DNA of 64,000 bases from Frigoribacterium faeni (GCF_011761235.1 NZ_JAAOYW010000003.1:248001-312000); one strand, 5' to 3'; positions 8,417 to 16,504 are shown, numbered from the stretch's first letter. Program-made: numbers and translations. Notes: a model not told the origin generated them from the sequence alone.

Positions 8417-9844
8417 GTGACCACCGTGCCGCTCGCCGCCGACGCCCCGCTGACCGAGGCCCAGGCCGACGACCTGAGGGCGGCGCTGCCCTACGTCGAC
8501 TCGTGGCTCGCCTACCGTCGGTGGCGCGAGCGGGTGCCCGGGGTGCAGGCGGCCGTGTGGTTCGACGGCGCGCTGCAGCTGTCGACGGCCCACGGCCTGG
8601 CGGACGAGGAGGCGGGCGTCCCGTTGACCACGGAGCACCTGTTCCGCATCGCCTCGCACTCGAAGACGTTCACCGCCACGGCGGTGCTGCAGCTCGTCGA
8701 GCGCGGTGTGCTGCGGCTCGACGACCCGGCGGGCCGCTGGGTGCCGCGCCTGGCCGAGGCCGGCTCGCGCCTCGCCGACGCCACCCTGCGCGAGCTGCTC
8801 GAGCACGGGGCCGGGGTGATCCGCGACGGCCTCGACGGCGACTACTGGCAGCACGGCCGGCCGTTCCCCGACGAGGCCGAGCTGCTCGACATGCTGCTCG
8901 ACCGGGGCGACAAGGCCGCGCCCGGCGACGGCTTCGGCTACAGCAACCTCGGCTACTCGCTGCTGGGCCTGGTGATCGAGGCGGCGACCGGGCGCTCGTA
9001 CGGCGAGCAGGTCACCGAGACGATCGTGCGCCCCCTCGGCCTCACGCGGACCGGCCCCGAGTGGGACCCGTCGCGGGCGGACGAGTACGCGGCGGGCCAC
9101 AGCGGCCGGCACGTCGCGCAGACGAGGGTGCGGCTCGACCACGTCGACACCCGGGCGATGGCCGCCGCCACCGGCTTCTACGGCACGGCCGACGACCTCG
9201 TCGCCTACTGCTCGGCGCACTTCGACGGCGACGACCGGCTGCTCGGGGCGCACAGCAGGCGGCTCGCCCAGCGGGAGGCCTGGCAGTCCGACCCGGACGA
9301 CCCGTCGTCGGCGCACTACGGGCTCGGCTTCGTCGTCGACCGCGTCGGCGGGCACCGCGTCGTCGGCCACTCGGGCGGCTACCCCGGGCACATCACCCGC
9401 TCGCTGTTCGACCCGGCCCTCGGCCTGGCCGTGTCGGTCATGACCAACGCCGTCGACGGCCCGGCGACCGCGCTCTCGTCGGGGGTGCTGCGACTGCTCG
9501 ACCTCGCGCTCGAGCCGGCGCCGGCGGGCCTGGCGACCCGCGCCTCCTCGGCGGGGCTCGACCCGGCCCGCTTCACCGGTCGGTTCGCGGGCGAGTTCGG
9601 CATCGTCGACGTCGCTCTGCTCGGCGAGAACCTCGTCGCCCTGCACCCGGCCGGGCCCGACCCGGTGGCGGGCGCGGACCGGCTGAGGGTGGTCGGCCCG
9701 ACCGAGCTGCTCGTCGCGCGGGGCAACGGCTTCGGCGCGGTCGGCGAGACCATGCGCTACGAGTTCGACCCCGAGGGGCGGGCGACCCTGCTGCGCGGAG
9801 CGGGCGGCATGAGCATGCGCCCCGTCACGGAGCTCGCCGGATGA
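8417..9844 (+). CDS. Serine hydrolase of the beta-lactamase / DD-peptidase fold (S12-like)
   Basis: 475 aa. Two GTG codons compete: 8393 overlaps the previous stop, but 8417 has AGGGAGGA immediately upstream and is preferred. Catalytic motifs are complete: SxxK at Ser80-Lys83, YxN at Tyr175-Asn177, and HSG at His318. A C-terminal beta-rich extension (about 370-475) follows the catalytic fold. No signal peptide, which is uncommon for this family and places it in the cytoplasm with the M14 enzyme. Cytoplasmic S12 relatives include D-aminopeptidases and esterases. In this operon a peptidase acting on imported peptides, possibly with D-residues, is the simplest reading but is inference. Confidence 0.8.
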   Translation: MTTVPLAADAPLTEAQADDLRAALPYVDSWLAYRRWRERVPGVQAAVWFDGALQLSTAHGLADEEAGVPLTTEHLFRIASHSKTFTATAVLQLVERGVLRLDDPAGRWVPRLAEAGSRLADATLRELLEHGAGVIRDGLDGDYWQHGRPFPDEAELLDMLLDRGDKAAPGDGFGYSNLGYSLLGLVIEAATGRSYGEQVTETIVRPLGLTRTGPEWDPSRADEYAAGHSGRHVAQTRVRLDHVDTRAMAAATGFYGTADDLVAYCSAHFDGDDRLLGAHSRRLAQREAWQSDPDDPSSAHYGLGFVVDRVGGHRVVGHSGGYPGHITRSLFDPALGLAVSVMTNAVDGPATALSSGVLRLLDLALEPAPAGLATRASSAGLDPARFTGRFAGEFGIVDVALLGENLVALHPAGPDPVAGADRLRVVGPTELLVARGNGFGAVGETMRYEFDPEGRATLLRGAGGMSMRPVTELAG

Positions 9845-9853
9845 CGACCGATC

Positions 9854-9859
9854 TAGGCT
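9854..9859 (+). promoter_or_regulatory. Candidate internal -10 box before the MarR/GbsR-like gene
   Basis: TAGGCT lies inside what would be the first codons if translation began at 9841. Its presence and the ribosome binding site before 9949 suggest that the regulator has its own promoter and starts at 9949. Confidence 0.35.
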
Positions 9860-9948
9860 GGCCCCCGACCGCCAGCGCCGCCGCGAGCGCTGTCGCCAGC
9901 CCTGCCGGCAGCCCCGCCGGGACGGCACCCCACGGATCGGGAGAACCC

Positions 9949-10515
9949 ATGCCGAGCGACGACCAGACCGCCCCCGCCAGCACGACGACCGGCGCCTCCG
10001 ACGGGGCGCGCCGCGACTTCGTCGAGCAGTTCGCGGTCATGTGGGAGATGGCCGGGTCGGCCCTCATGGACGGCCGCATCCTCGGCTACCTCATGATGAT
10101 GCGCGAGCCCTACATCTCGTCCGCCGACCTGGCCGCGGCGCTGAGCGCGAGCGCGGGGTCCGTCTCGATGTCGACGCGGCGGCTCGTCGAGGCGGGGTTC
10201 ATCGCGCGCCACGTCGTGCCGGGCGACCGAAGCCACTACTTCCGTGCCGAGGACGACGTCTGGGGCAGCTGGCTCGCGGGCGAGCGCCGCTACCTCGACC
10301 GCCAGCGGGTCACCATCGAGCAGGGCCTCGCCGTCGTCGACGCGGCCGACCCCCGGGACGAGGAGGTGCGGCGCCGCCTCGTGAACGGCCGCGACTACAT
10401 GGCCTGGGTCTCGCACCACCACCGCGCGATGCTCGCCGACTGGGAGGCCTTCAAGGCCGACCGCGACGGGGCACCTGCCTCCGACGATGCCCTCGACCCG
10501 CCCCGGGAGACCTGA
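9949..10515 (+). CDS. MarR/GbsR-like winged-helix transcriptional regulator
   Basis: 188 aa. ATG 9949 is preferred over the overlapping ATG at 9841 because GGGAG precedes it and because the 36 residues it removes are low-complexity Ala/Pro/Ser. The DNA-binding core is at about residues 35-95: GRILGYLMM, then SSADLAAALSASAGSVSMSTRRLVEAGFIARH (recognition helix around SVSMSTRRL) and a wing with RSHYFR. The long C-terminal helices match the GbsR-like subgroup of MarR proteins. Its place inside the operon makes it the best candidate to bind the TTTCA/TGAAA dyads at 1178 and 3429, but that pairing is inferred, and the effector might be a peptide. Confidence 0.75.
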   Translation: MPSDDQTAPASTTTGASDGARRDFVEQFAVMWEMAGSALMDGRILGYLMMMREPYISSADLAAALSASAGSVSMSTRRLVEAGFIARHVVPGDRSHYFRAEDDVWGSWLAGERRYLDRQRVTIEQGLAVVDAADPRDEEVRRRLVNGRDYMAWVSHHHRAMLADWEAFKADRDGAPASDDALDPPRET

Positions 10516-12197
10516 TGACCGACACCGTGCTGAGCGTGCGCGACCTGACCGTGCGGTTCGACGTCGACGGCGAGGAGCAGGTCGCCGTCGAGGCGGCGAC
10601 GTTCGACGTCCGTCGCGGCGAGGTGCTCGCCGTGGTCGGCGAGTCCGGCTCGGGCAAGAGCGTGAGCTCCATGGCGGTGCTGGGTCTGCTGCCGGCGAAC
10701 GCGACCGTGTCGGGGTCGATCCGGCTCGACGACGACGAGCTCGTCGGCCGCTCGGAGGCCGGGTTCCGCCAGGTGCGCGGCGACCGGGTCGCGATGATCT
10801 TCCAGGACCCGACGGCGGCGCTCGACCCGGTCTTCACGGTCGGCTACCAGATCGAGGAGGCGGTGCGCCGGCACGACGGCTCGCTCACCCGGGCGGCGGT
10901 GCGGGCCCGCGCCGTCGAGCTGGCCGCCAGCGTCGAGATCCCGGACCCGGCGTCCCGGCTGCGGATGTACCCGCACCAGCTGTCCGGCGGCCAGTGCCAG
11001 CGCGTCATGATCGCCATGGCGCTCGCCTCCGACCCGGACCTGCTGATCGCCGACGAGCCGACCACGGCCCTCGACGTGACCGTGCAGGCCGAGGTGCTCG
11101 ACGTGCTCCGCCGTCTGCAGGCCGGCTCCGGCACGAGCATCCTGCTCATCACGCACGACATGGGCGTGGTCGCCGACCTCGCCGACCGCGTGGTCGTCAT
11201 GCGCTCCGGCCGCGTCGTCGAGACGGGCGACGTGGGCGACCTCTTCGCCTCGCCCACGGCCGAGTACACGCGCGACCTGCTCGACGCGGTGCCCCGGATG
11301 GGCGACCGGGCGACGGCCGTGCCGCGTGCCGAGGCCGGGTCGGCCGCCGCCGCCTCGGGCGACGCCGCCGCCGCCGACGCGGGCGCCGCGCCGGCCCTGG
11401 CGGTGCGCGGCCTCGTGGTCGAGTACGGCAACCGCATCGTCGGCCGGTTCCGCGCCGTCGACGACGTCAGCCTCGAGGTCGCCCGCGGCGAGATCCTCGG
11501 CCTGGTGGGGGAGTCCGGCAGCGGCAAGACCACCATCGGGCGGGCGGCCGTCGGCCTCGCCCCGGTCTCGTCGGGCAGCGTGCTCGCCACCGGCGTCGAC
11601 CTCGCCTCGGCGTCGCGCCGGGAGCGGGCCGCCGTCCGGGAGCGCGTCGCCATGGTGTTCCAGAACCCCACGACGTCGCTGAACCCGCGCTACAGCATCG
11701 CGCAGACGGTCGCCGAGCCCCTGCAGGTGCGGCGGGGCCTGCGCGGCTCGGAGCTCACCGACCGGGTCGACGCCCTGTTGTCCGACGTGGGCCTGGGCGG
11801 GGCCTGGCGCGAGCGGTACCCGCACGAGCTCTCGGGCGGGCAGCGTCAGCGCGTCGCCATCGCCCGGGCGGTGGCGCTCGACCCGGAGCTGCTCATCGCC
11901 GACGAGCCGACCAGCGCCCTCGACGTGTCGGTGCAGGCCAGGGTGCTCGACGTCTTCCGGTCGCTGCAGGACCGCCTCGGCTTCGCGTGCCTGTTCATCA
12001 GCCACGACCTGGCGGTCGTCGACTCGCTCTGCGACCGCATCGCCGTGCTGCGCACCGGTCGCCTGGTCGAGGTGGGCGACCGGGACGCGATCCTCACGGC
12101 GCCCTCGGACGACTACACCCGTCGGCTCATCGCCTCGGCGCCCGTGCCCGACCCCGTCGAGCAGCGCCGCCGGCGGGAGGACCGCCTGCTCGCCTGA
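10515..12197 (+). CDS. Peptide ABC transporter ATP-binding protein, DppD-DppF fusion
   Basis: 560 aa with two complete ATPase halves in one chain. First half: Walker A GESGSGKS at 42-49, signature LSGGQ, Walker B LLIADEPTTALD. Second half: Walker A GESGSGKT, signature LSGGQ, Walker B LLIADEPTSALD. The halves are joined by an alanine-rich linker at about residues 265-295. Each half carries the Opp/Dpp C-terminal extension (SPTAEYTRDLLDAVPRM; SDDYTRRLIASAPVP). Start ATG overlaps the regulator's stop by one base (TGATG). Energises DppB/DppC-like permeases of this operon; last gene before a strong hairpin. Confidence 0.92.
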   Translation: MTDTVLSVRDLTVRFDVDGEEQVAVEAATFDVRRGEVLAVVGESGSGKSVSSMAVLGLLPANATVSGSIRLDDDELVGRSEAGFRQVRGDRVAMIFQDPTAALDPVFTVGYQIEEAVRRHDGSLTRAAVRARAVELAASVEIPDPASRLRMYPHQLSGGQCQRVMIAMALASDPDLLIADEPTTALDVTVQAEVLDVLRRLQAGSGTSILLITHDMGVVADLADRVVVMRSGRVVETGDVGDLFASPTAEYTRDLLDAVPRMGDRATAVPRAEAGSAAAASGDAAAADAGAAPALAVRGLVVEYGNRIVGRFRAVDDVSLEVARGEILGLVGESGSGKTTIGRAAVGLAPVSSGSVLATGVDLASASRRERAAVRERVAMVFQNPTTSLNPRYSIAQTVAEPLQVRRGLRGSELTDRVDALLSDVGLGGAWRERYPHELSGGQRQRVAIARAVALDPELLIADEPTSALDVSVQARVLDVFRSLQDRLGFACLFISHDLAVVDSLCDRIAVLRTGRLVEVGDRDAILTAPSDDYTRRLIASAPVPDPVEQRRRREDRLLA

Positions 12198-12272
12198 CCG
12201 CCGGGTGGTCGACCGCCCGGCGGAGGGCGGCACGTCCGTCCGGCGGAGGGCGGGCGGCGGTCCGGACGGCGA

Positions 12273-12304
12273 GGAGGCCGCCGCCCCTAGGGGCGACGGC
12301 CTCC
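12273..12304 (+). terminator. Hairpin between the peptide operon and dps
   Basis: Stem of 8 bp plus 6 bp with one mismatch (GGAGGCCG...CGGCCTCC) around a CCTAGG turn. It lies between convergent genes and could serve both strands; no long T-run, as usual in such GC-rich genomes. Confidence 0.55.
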
Positions 12305-12340
12305 GTCGTGGCGCGTCGGGCGCCGGCGTGCGGCCTCGGC

Positions 12341-12832
12341 TCAGCCGGCGACGTGCGCGGCGAGGAACCAGCGGTCCTTCTCGAGGCCGCGCGAGATCTC
12401 GATGGCGACGTCCTGGCTCGAGGCGTCGAGCTCGCCGAGCTCGTCGATGGCCGTGCGGACGGCGACGAGGGAGGCGTCGATCTGGGCCACCAGCTCGGCG
12501 ATGGTGCGGTCGATCTGGTTGAAGCCGGGCGAGGTCGTGGGGATCGCGGTCTTGGCGGCGACGGTCTCGATACGGGCGTCGACCGGCAGGCCGAGGGCGA
12601 CGACGCGCTCGGCGGCGAGGTCGGCCCACTCGCGGGCGTGGTCGACGACCACGTCGATGAGCTCGTGCACGGCGACGAAGGCGATGCCGCGGACGTGCCA
12701 GTGCGCCTGCTTGCCGTTGACCGACAGGGCGGTGAGGTCGGTGACGATCGGGCTGAGGAACTGGGCGACGCCGGCTGCGACGTCGGGGTCGACGGAACCC
12801 TGGGGGACGGTGATCGTGGTGGCGTCGGTCAT
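12341..12832 (-). CDS. dps: Dps family DNA-protecting ferritin-like protein
   Basis: 163 aa, normal Dps length. It forms a dodecamer that stores iron using peroxide and coats DNA. The ferroxidase pattern is present: NGKQAHWHVRG (metal-binding His), followed by ELIDVVVDHAREWADLAAERVVALG, the second half of the inter-subunit site. The C-terminal DRWFLAAHV is the typical Dps end. On the minus strand the ATG at 12832 has AGGAAAGGA just upstream and a possible promoter (TTGCGG at 12890-12885, TAGCGT at 12868-12863). Two dyads at 12898-12932 lie upstream of that -35 and may control it. Confidence 0.92.
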   Translation of the reverse strand: MTDATTITVPQGSVDPDVAAGVAQFLSPIVTDLTALSVNGKQAHWHVRGIAFVAVHELIDVVVDHAREWADLAAERVVALGLPVDARIETVAAKTAIPTTSPGFNQIDRTIAELVAQIDASLVAVRTAIDELGELDASSQDVAIEISRGLEKDRWFLAAHVAG

Positions 12833-12862
12833 GGCGATGTCCTTTCCTAGACGGTGGATGCA

Positions 12863-12890
12863 ACGCTAGCCAGCTGAGGGGATTCCGCAA
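12863..12890 (-). promoter_or_regulatory. Candidate dps promoter
   Basis: On the minus strand, -35 TTGCGG (12890-12885), 16-bp spacer, -10 TAGCGT (12868-12863), then a leader of about 25-30 nt with AGGAAAGGA before the dps ATG. Confidence 0.5.
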
Positions 12891-12897
12891 GCAAGCT

Positions 12898-12932
12898 GAG
12901 GCTCGGCTCACCGAGGGGAGGCTGGCCTCACC
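12898..12932. promoter_or_regulatory. Tandem dyads between dps and the sensor kinase gene
   Basis: Two 15-base units, GAGGCTCGGCTCACC (12898-12912) and GAGGCTGGCCTCACC (12918-12932), start 20 bp apart and differ at two positions. Each is internally symmetric (the second contains GAGGC-TG-GCCTC). Two helical turns spacing suggests paired binding of a regulator to one face of DNA. Identity of the regulator is unknown. Confidence 0.4.
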
Positions 12933-13013
12933 TGTCGTCGGGGGGACAACCCCACCACGATCCCGGGCGCTGGCACCATGGGACGAGGCCCGCGCCTCCG
13001 CGAGGCTCGACAC

Positions 13014-14420
13014 ATGACCCAGGAGAGCACCATCAGCGCCCCCGCGAACCCCTACCTCTCGCCGCCGCCCCCGCCCGGCGGCTACCGGCGGCGCTGGCGG
13101 TCGCTGCCCCGTGAGCTCGGCTACGTGGCGCTGTCGGCCGTGCTGGTCGTCGTCATCGGCGGCTTCGCCTCGCTGTTCTTCCGGTCGCTCGGCCGGGCCG
13201 ACAGCTCGGTCGGGGGGTTCGTGTTCCTGGTCGTCGTCGTCTTCGGCAGCCTCTGGCTGGCCCGCTGGTTCGGCACCTTCGAGGTGATCCGGCTCCGCTG
13301 GGCCCTCGACCGCCCGGTGCGCCCCGTCGACTGGACGCCGAACACGGCCTGGGGCCGGTCCGAGAACCGGTTCGCCCGTGCCCTGTCCGTCTTCGCGAAC
13401 CCGCACTACTGGCTGTACCTGCTCTACGCCGTCGTCGTGTTCCCGACGGTGGCCGCGGTCACGACGGCCGTCCTGGTCGCGCTCGTCGCGGGGCCGGGGC
13501 TGCTCTTCGTCTTCGGGGGCGTCGTGGTCGGCAGCGTCCGCGACGAGACCCTCGGCCTGGCGACCGCCTTCGGCAGCGGCGCGGGGCTGCTGCTGCTGCT
13601 GCTCGGCGCGGTCGTCCTGACCGGCGTGGTGCTGCTGATCCCGTACGTCGTGCACGGCTTCGTGGTGATGCACCACGCGATCGCCGCGGCGATGCTCGGC
13701 GGCTTCCGCAGCGACCAGCTCGCCGTCGAGCTCGCCGACCGCGAGATCTCGCGCACCGCGGCCCTGTCGGCCGAGGGCACGGCCCTGCGCCGCCTCGAGC
13801 GCGACATCCACGACGGCCCGCAGCAGCGGCTCGTGCGGCTGCAGATGGACCTCGCCGCGGCGGCGCGGGCCGTCGACGCCGACCCCGAGAAGAGCAAGGG
13901 CCTGATCGAGGAGGCGCGGGTGCAGTCCCGCGAGGCCCTCGAGGAGCTGCGCGCCCTCTCCCGCGGCTTCGCGCCTCCTCTGCTGCTCGACCGCGGGCTG
14001 GTCCCCGCCCTCGAGTCGCTCGTCGACCGTGCCGTCATCCCGACGACGCTGCTCAGCCGGGTCCCGGCCCACGTCGCGCTGTCCGGCGACATCGAGCGCA
14101 ACGCGTACTTCATCGCCTCGGAGCTCGTGACCAACACGGGCAAGCACTCGGGGGCGGGCTCGGCCGACCTCGTGCTGCGCACCCGGACGGCGCCGGACGG
14201 CCACGGCACCCTGCTCGAGCTGGTCGTCACCGACGACGGGCACGGCGGCGCCGGGCTGCGCGACGGCCACGGCCTCGCCGGCGTGCAGGAGCGACTCGTC
14301 GGCCTGGGCGGGTTCCTCGACATCTCGAGCCCTCCCGGGGGCCCGACGATCGTCACGGTGAGCATCCCGCTCGGGGCCGACCCCGCCGGCCCGGCGGCCC
14401 CGGCGCCCTCCGTAGACTGA
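13014..14420 (+). CDS. NarL-type sensor histidine kinase with N-terminal membrane sensor
   Basis: 468 aa. Start ATG 13014 is preferred to 12978 because the upstream one is embedded in a promoter-like stretch. A proline-rich head is followed by at least four membrane segments (about residues 40-230) resembling the putative sensor domain of actinobacterial kinases. The phosphoacceptor region of the HisKA_3 type is RLERDIHDGPQQRLV with His266. The ATPase domain follows with the N box SELVTNTGKHSG and G box VVTDDGHGG. The neighbouring gene at 14425 is the cognate response regulator. The signal is unknown. Confidence 0.88.
   Translation: MTQESTISAPANPYLSPPPPPGGYRRRWRSLPRELGYVALSAVLVVVIGGFASLFFRSLGRADSSVGGFVFLVVVVFGSLWLARWFGTFEVIRLRWALDRPVRPVDWTPNTAWGRSENRFARALSVFANPHYWLYLLYAVVVFPTVAAVTTAVLVALVAGPGLLFVFGGVVVGSVRDETLGLATAFGSGAGLLLLLLGAVVLTGVVLLIPYVVHGFVVMHHAIAAAMLGGFRSDQLAVELADREISRTAALSAEGTALRRLERDIHDGPQQRLVRLQMDLAAAARAVDADPEKSKGLIEEARVQSREALEELRALSRGFAPPLLLDRGLVPALESLVDRAVIPTTLLSRVPAHVALSGDIERNAYFIASELVTNTGKHSGAGSADLVLRTRTAPDGHGTLLELVVTDDGHGGAGLRDGHGLAGVQERLVGLGGFLDISSPPGGPTIVTVSIPLGADPAGPAAPAPSVD
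14413..14418 (+). promoter_or_regulatory. Candidate -10 box giving a leaderless response-regulator mRNA
   Basis: TAGACT, then GACGGG, then GTG at 14425. It overlaps the end of the kinase gene, so the regulator may have its own promoter in addition to read-through. The same spacer GACGGG occurs at 48573-48578. Confidence 0.5.
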
Positions 14421-14424
14421 CGGG

Positions 14425-15090
14425 GTGACCGACCCCTCCTCGACCCCGGCCCTGCGCGTCGTGGTGGCCGACGACTCCGTGCTGCTGCGCGAGGGGCTCG
14501 TCCGGCTGCTCGACGAGATCGGCGCCGTGGTCGTCGGGGCGTACGGCGACGCGGAGTCGCTGCTGGCCGAGCTCGACGCGACGTCGCCGGACGTCGCCGT
14601 GCTCGACGTCCGGATGCCGCCCACCCACACCGACGAAGGGGTCCGGGCCGCGATCGAGGCGCGGCGCCGCCGCCCCGACCTGGGCATCCTGCTGCTGTCG
14701 CAGTACGTCGAGGTGGCCTACGCCCGTGACCTGCTCGAGGCGGGGAGCGGGGGCGTGGGCTACCTGCTCAAGGACCGCGTCGCCTCCGTCGACGAGTTCG
14801 GCGACGCGCTCGGCCGGGTCGCCGACGGCGGCACCGTGCTCGACCCGCAGGTCGTCTCGCAGCTGCTCGGCCGGCGCAGCGACCCGCTCGAGGCGCTCAC
14901 CCCGCGCGAGCGCGAGGTGCTCACCCTGATGGCCGAGGGGCGCACCAACGCGGCCATCGCCTCCGCACTGGTCATCGGCACGGGTGCCGTCGAGAAGAAC
15001 GTGACGTCGATCTTCCAGAAGCTCCTGCTCGAGGACAGCGGCAGCGACCACCGCCGCGTGCTCGCCGTGCTCGCCTACCTGCAGCGCTAG
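14425..15090 (+). CDS. NarL/FixJ-family response regulator
   Basis: 221 aa. Receiver domain with the acidic pair in VVADDS near the N-terminus, phosphoacceptor Asp61 in VAVLDVRMP, and the conserved Lys in YLLKDRV. LuxR-type helix-turn-helix at the C-terminus: LTPREREVLTLMAEGRTNAAIASALVIG and VEKNVTSIFQKL. Starts with GTG four bases after the kinase stop. Partner of the kinase at 13014; targets are not evident, though dps and the kinase promoter region are close by. Confidence 0.9.
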   Translation: MTDPSSTPALRVVVADDSVLLREGLVRLLDEIGAVVVGAYGDAESLLAELDATSPDVAVLDVRMPPTHTDEGVRAAIEARRRRPDLGILLLSQYVEVAYARDLLEAGSGGVGYLLKDRVASVDEFGDALGRVADGGTVLDPQVVSQLLGRRSDPLEALTPREREVLTLMAEGRTNAAIASALVIGTGAVEKNVTSIFQKLLLEDSGSDHRRVLAVLAYLQR

Positions 15091-15138
15091 GCGCGCCGCC
15101 GGCCCGGAGGCACGGCCGGAGCCTGGCGGTGCGTCTCG

Positions 15139-15942
15139 TCAGCTCGTGGCGGGGTCGACGGCCGGGTCCGCCGCCGGACCGGCCTGCAGCAGGTCGTCGC
15201 GGACCCCGCCGACCTCGAGGATCGTGCCGCGCAGGGACTCGCCGAGCCGCTGGTAGCCCGCGGTCGTGGGGTGGATGCCGTCGGGCGAGGTGCCGGGCGC
15301 GAACACGAGGCCGTCCCGCGCGAAGCCCCACGGGTCGGTCCAGGTCCAGCCCCGCTCGTGGACGAACCGCTCGAGGGCACGCTGGTAGACGGCGGCGGCC
15401 GCGGGGGAGCGGTCGTACGGCGGGATGGCGGCGACGACCACGTGGCGCGGCGCGATCGTGGCGACGACCGAGTCGTACGACGCGGCGGACTCGGCGAAGC
15501 CGATGCCCTTGCGCACGTCGTTCGTGCCCGACATGAGCACGAGCACGTCGACGTCGGCGACGGGGGCGACGGCCGCGGCCTGCTCCTGGACGGTGCTGCC
15601 GCCCTTGGCCCACCCGCCGACCCACTCGACGCCGTCGCCCTGCGCGTAGGTCATCCACGTGTCCGCGTCGAGGCCGTCGCTGAGCAGGCGGCCGCCGCCG
15701 GCGGTGAGCGAGTCGCCCACGATCGCGACGCGCACGGCGCCGTCGGAGTCGGCGGCCGTGCCGCGGGCGGTGCCGTCGACCGGCGCGGCCGACGCGGCGG
15801 CCAGCGGGGCCCCGGTCGGGGCGGAGCCGGGGGAAGCGGTGGTCACCGGCACGGTGCACCCGATCGTGAGCAGGGCGAGCGCCGCCCCGACGAGGGCGGC
15901 CCGGACGACCGTCGCGCGTTCCATCCTCAGATCATGGGCCAT
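15139..15942 (-). CDS. SGNH/GDSL-family hydrolase lipoprotein
   Basis: 267 aa. N-terminal signal peptide with lipobox LTIGC (Cys29) predicts an exported lipoprotein. An Ala/Pro/Ser-rich spacer leads to the catalytic domain: block I VGDSLTAGG with nucleophile Ser78, block II Gly in WAKGGSTVQE, block III SGTNDVRKG, and block V DGIHPTTAG supplying the catalytic Asp and His. Substrate (ester or acetyl groups on glycans) is not visible. An alternative start at 15924 would shorten the N-region by six residues without losing the signal peptide. Confidence 0.85.
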   Translation of the reverse strand: MAHDLRMERATVVRAALVGAALALLTIGCTVPVTTASPGSAPTGAPLAAASAAPVDGTARGTAADSDGAVRVAIVGDSLTAGGGRLLSDGLDADTWMTYAQGDGVEWVGGWAKGGSTVQEQAAAVAPVADVDVLVLMSGTNDVRKGIGFAESAASYDSVVATIAPRHVVVAAIPPYDRSPAAAAVYQRALERFVHERGWTWTDPWGFARDGLVFAPGTSPDGIHPTTAGYQRLGESLRGTILEVGGVRDDLLQAGPAADPAVDPATS

Positions 15943-15969
15943 CCGAGGAGGTGCCCCTTACCACGTCTG

Positions 15970-15995
15970 CCCCGAAGCGCACCCCCTCTTCGGGG
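15970..15995. repeat. 8-bp inverted repeat upstream of the SGNH gene
   Basis: CCCCGAAG (15970-15977) and CTTCGGGG (15988-15995) around a 10-base loop, in the 206-base gap between the SGNH gene and tRNA-Gly. Could be an operator or a small hairpin; nothing else coding-like was seen in the gap. Confidence 0.35.
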
Positions 15996-16105
15996 CCGCA
16001 GTCACGTCGACCTCCAGGATCTCTGCACGGCACCGCGAGCACGACGAGAGAGGGAGACCCCGGCGCCGGACCCCACGAGCAACCTGAACCGCAGGAGTCA
16101 TTCAA

Positions 16106-16121
16106 GGCGCCCCCCGGCGCC
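16106..16121 (-). terminator. Possible terminator of tRNA-Gly
   Basis: GGCGCC-N4-GGCGCC hairpin downstream of tRNA-Gly on the minus strand, followed by TTGAAT. A second small hairpin (GACGCC/GGCGTC, 16123-16137) is adjacent. Confidence 0.35.
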
Positions 16122-16148
16122 GGACGCCGGAGGCGTCGAACGAGTACG

Positions 16149-16219
16149 AGGGGATGACGGGAATCGAACCCGCGCCATCAGTTTGGAAGACTGAGGCTCT
16201 ACCATTGAGCTACATCCCC
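16149..16219 (-). tRNA. tRNA-Gly (anticodon TCC)
   Basis: 71-nt cloverleaf on the minus strand. Acceptor stem GGGGATG/CATCCCC is perfect, T-arm GCGGG-TTCGATT-CCCGT, and anticodon loop CTTCCAA giving TCC, which reads GGA/GGG. Discriminator is U; CCA is not encoded. A TATAGT -10 box lies 24-36 nt before the 5' end. Confidence 0.95.
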
Positions 16220-16249
16220 GCAACGGCCAGGGCCGCATGGGTGCCCTCA

Positions 16250-16255
16250 ACTATA
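16250..16255 (-). promoter_or_regulatory. -10 box of tRNA-Gly
   Basis: TATAGT on the minus strand (16255-16250), one of the most consensus-like -10 boxes in the window; TGGACC 16 bp upstream may be the -35. Confidence 0.5.
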
Positions 16256-16300
16256 GAGCATGTCGCCGACCGGTCCAGCGCGGGCGCCTCCGTGGTCGGC

Positions 16301-16306
16301 TAGACT
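16301..16306 (+). promoter_or_regulatory. Candidate -10 box for tRNA-Pro and possibly tig
   Basis: TAGACT about 65 nt before tRNA-Pro. No other promoter-like site is seen before tig, so tRNA-Pro and tig may share this transcript. Confidence 0.35.
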
Positions 16307-16369
16307 CCTCCGAGGCTCGCTCCACCCGACCTCAACGGGACCAACGGGGCCGCCGAACAAGGTGATATG

Positions 16370-16442
16370 CGGGGCGTAGCGTAGTGGCTAGCGCGTCCGT
16401 TTTGGGGGCGGAAGATCGCAGGTTCGAGTCCTGTCGCCCCGA
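16370..16442 (+). tRNA. tRNA-Pro (anticodon TGG)
   Basis: 73-nt cloverleaf with the C1-G72 pair characteristic of bacterial tRNA-Pro: acceptor CGGGGCG/CGCCCCG. Anticodon stem TCCGT/GCGGA with loop TTTGGGG gives TGG. T-arm GCAGG-TTCGAGT-CCTGT. Discriminator A, CCA not encoded. It precedes tig by 62 nt, a common actinobacterial arrangement. Confidence 0.95.
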
Positions 16443-16504
16443 CGATCGTCTACCTGCTGTCTCGGACGTGAGTTCAGCACCACCAACACAGGAGAAGCCC
16501 CACA

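Noticed and set aside
10395-14687. Minus-strand open frame of 1430 codons
   Set aside because: It runs antisense through well-supported genes (the ABC ATPase, kinase and others) and is Arg/Ala/Gly/Asp-rich with no domain; long antisense frames are expected at this GC content. Only the short dps gene on that strand, in another frame, is real.
15099-15119. Terminator between the response regulator and SGNH genes
   Set aside because: Only a 6-bp CCGGCC/GGCCGG stem with a 9-base loop; too weak to call in this GC context.
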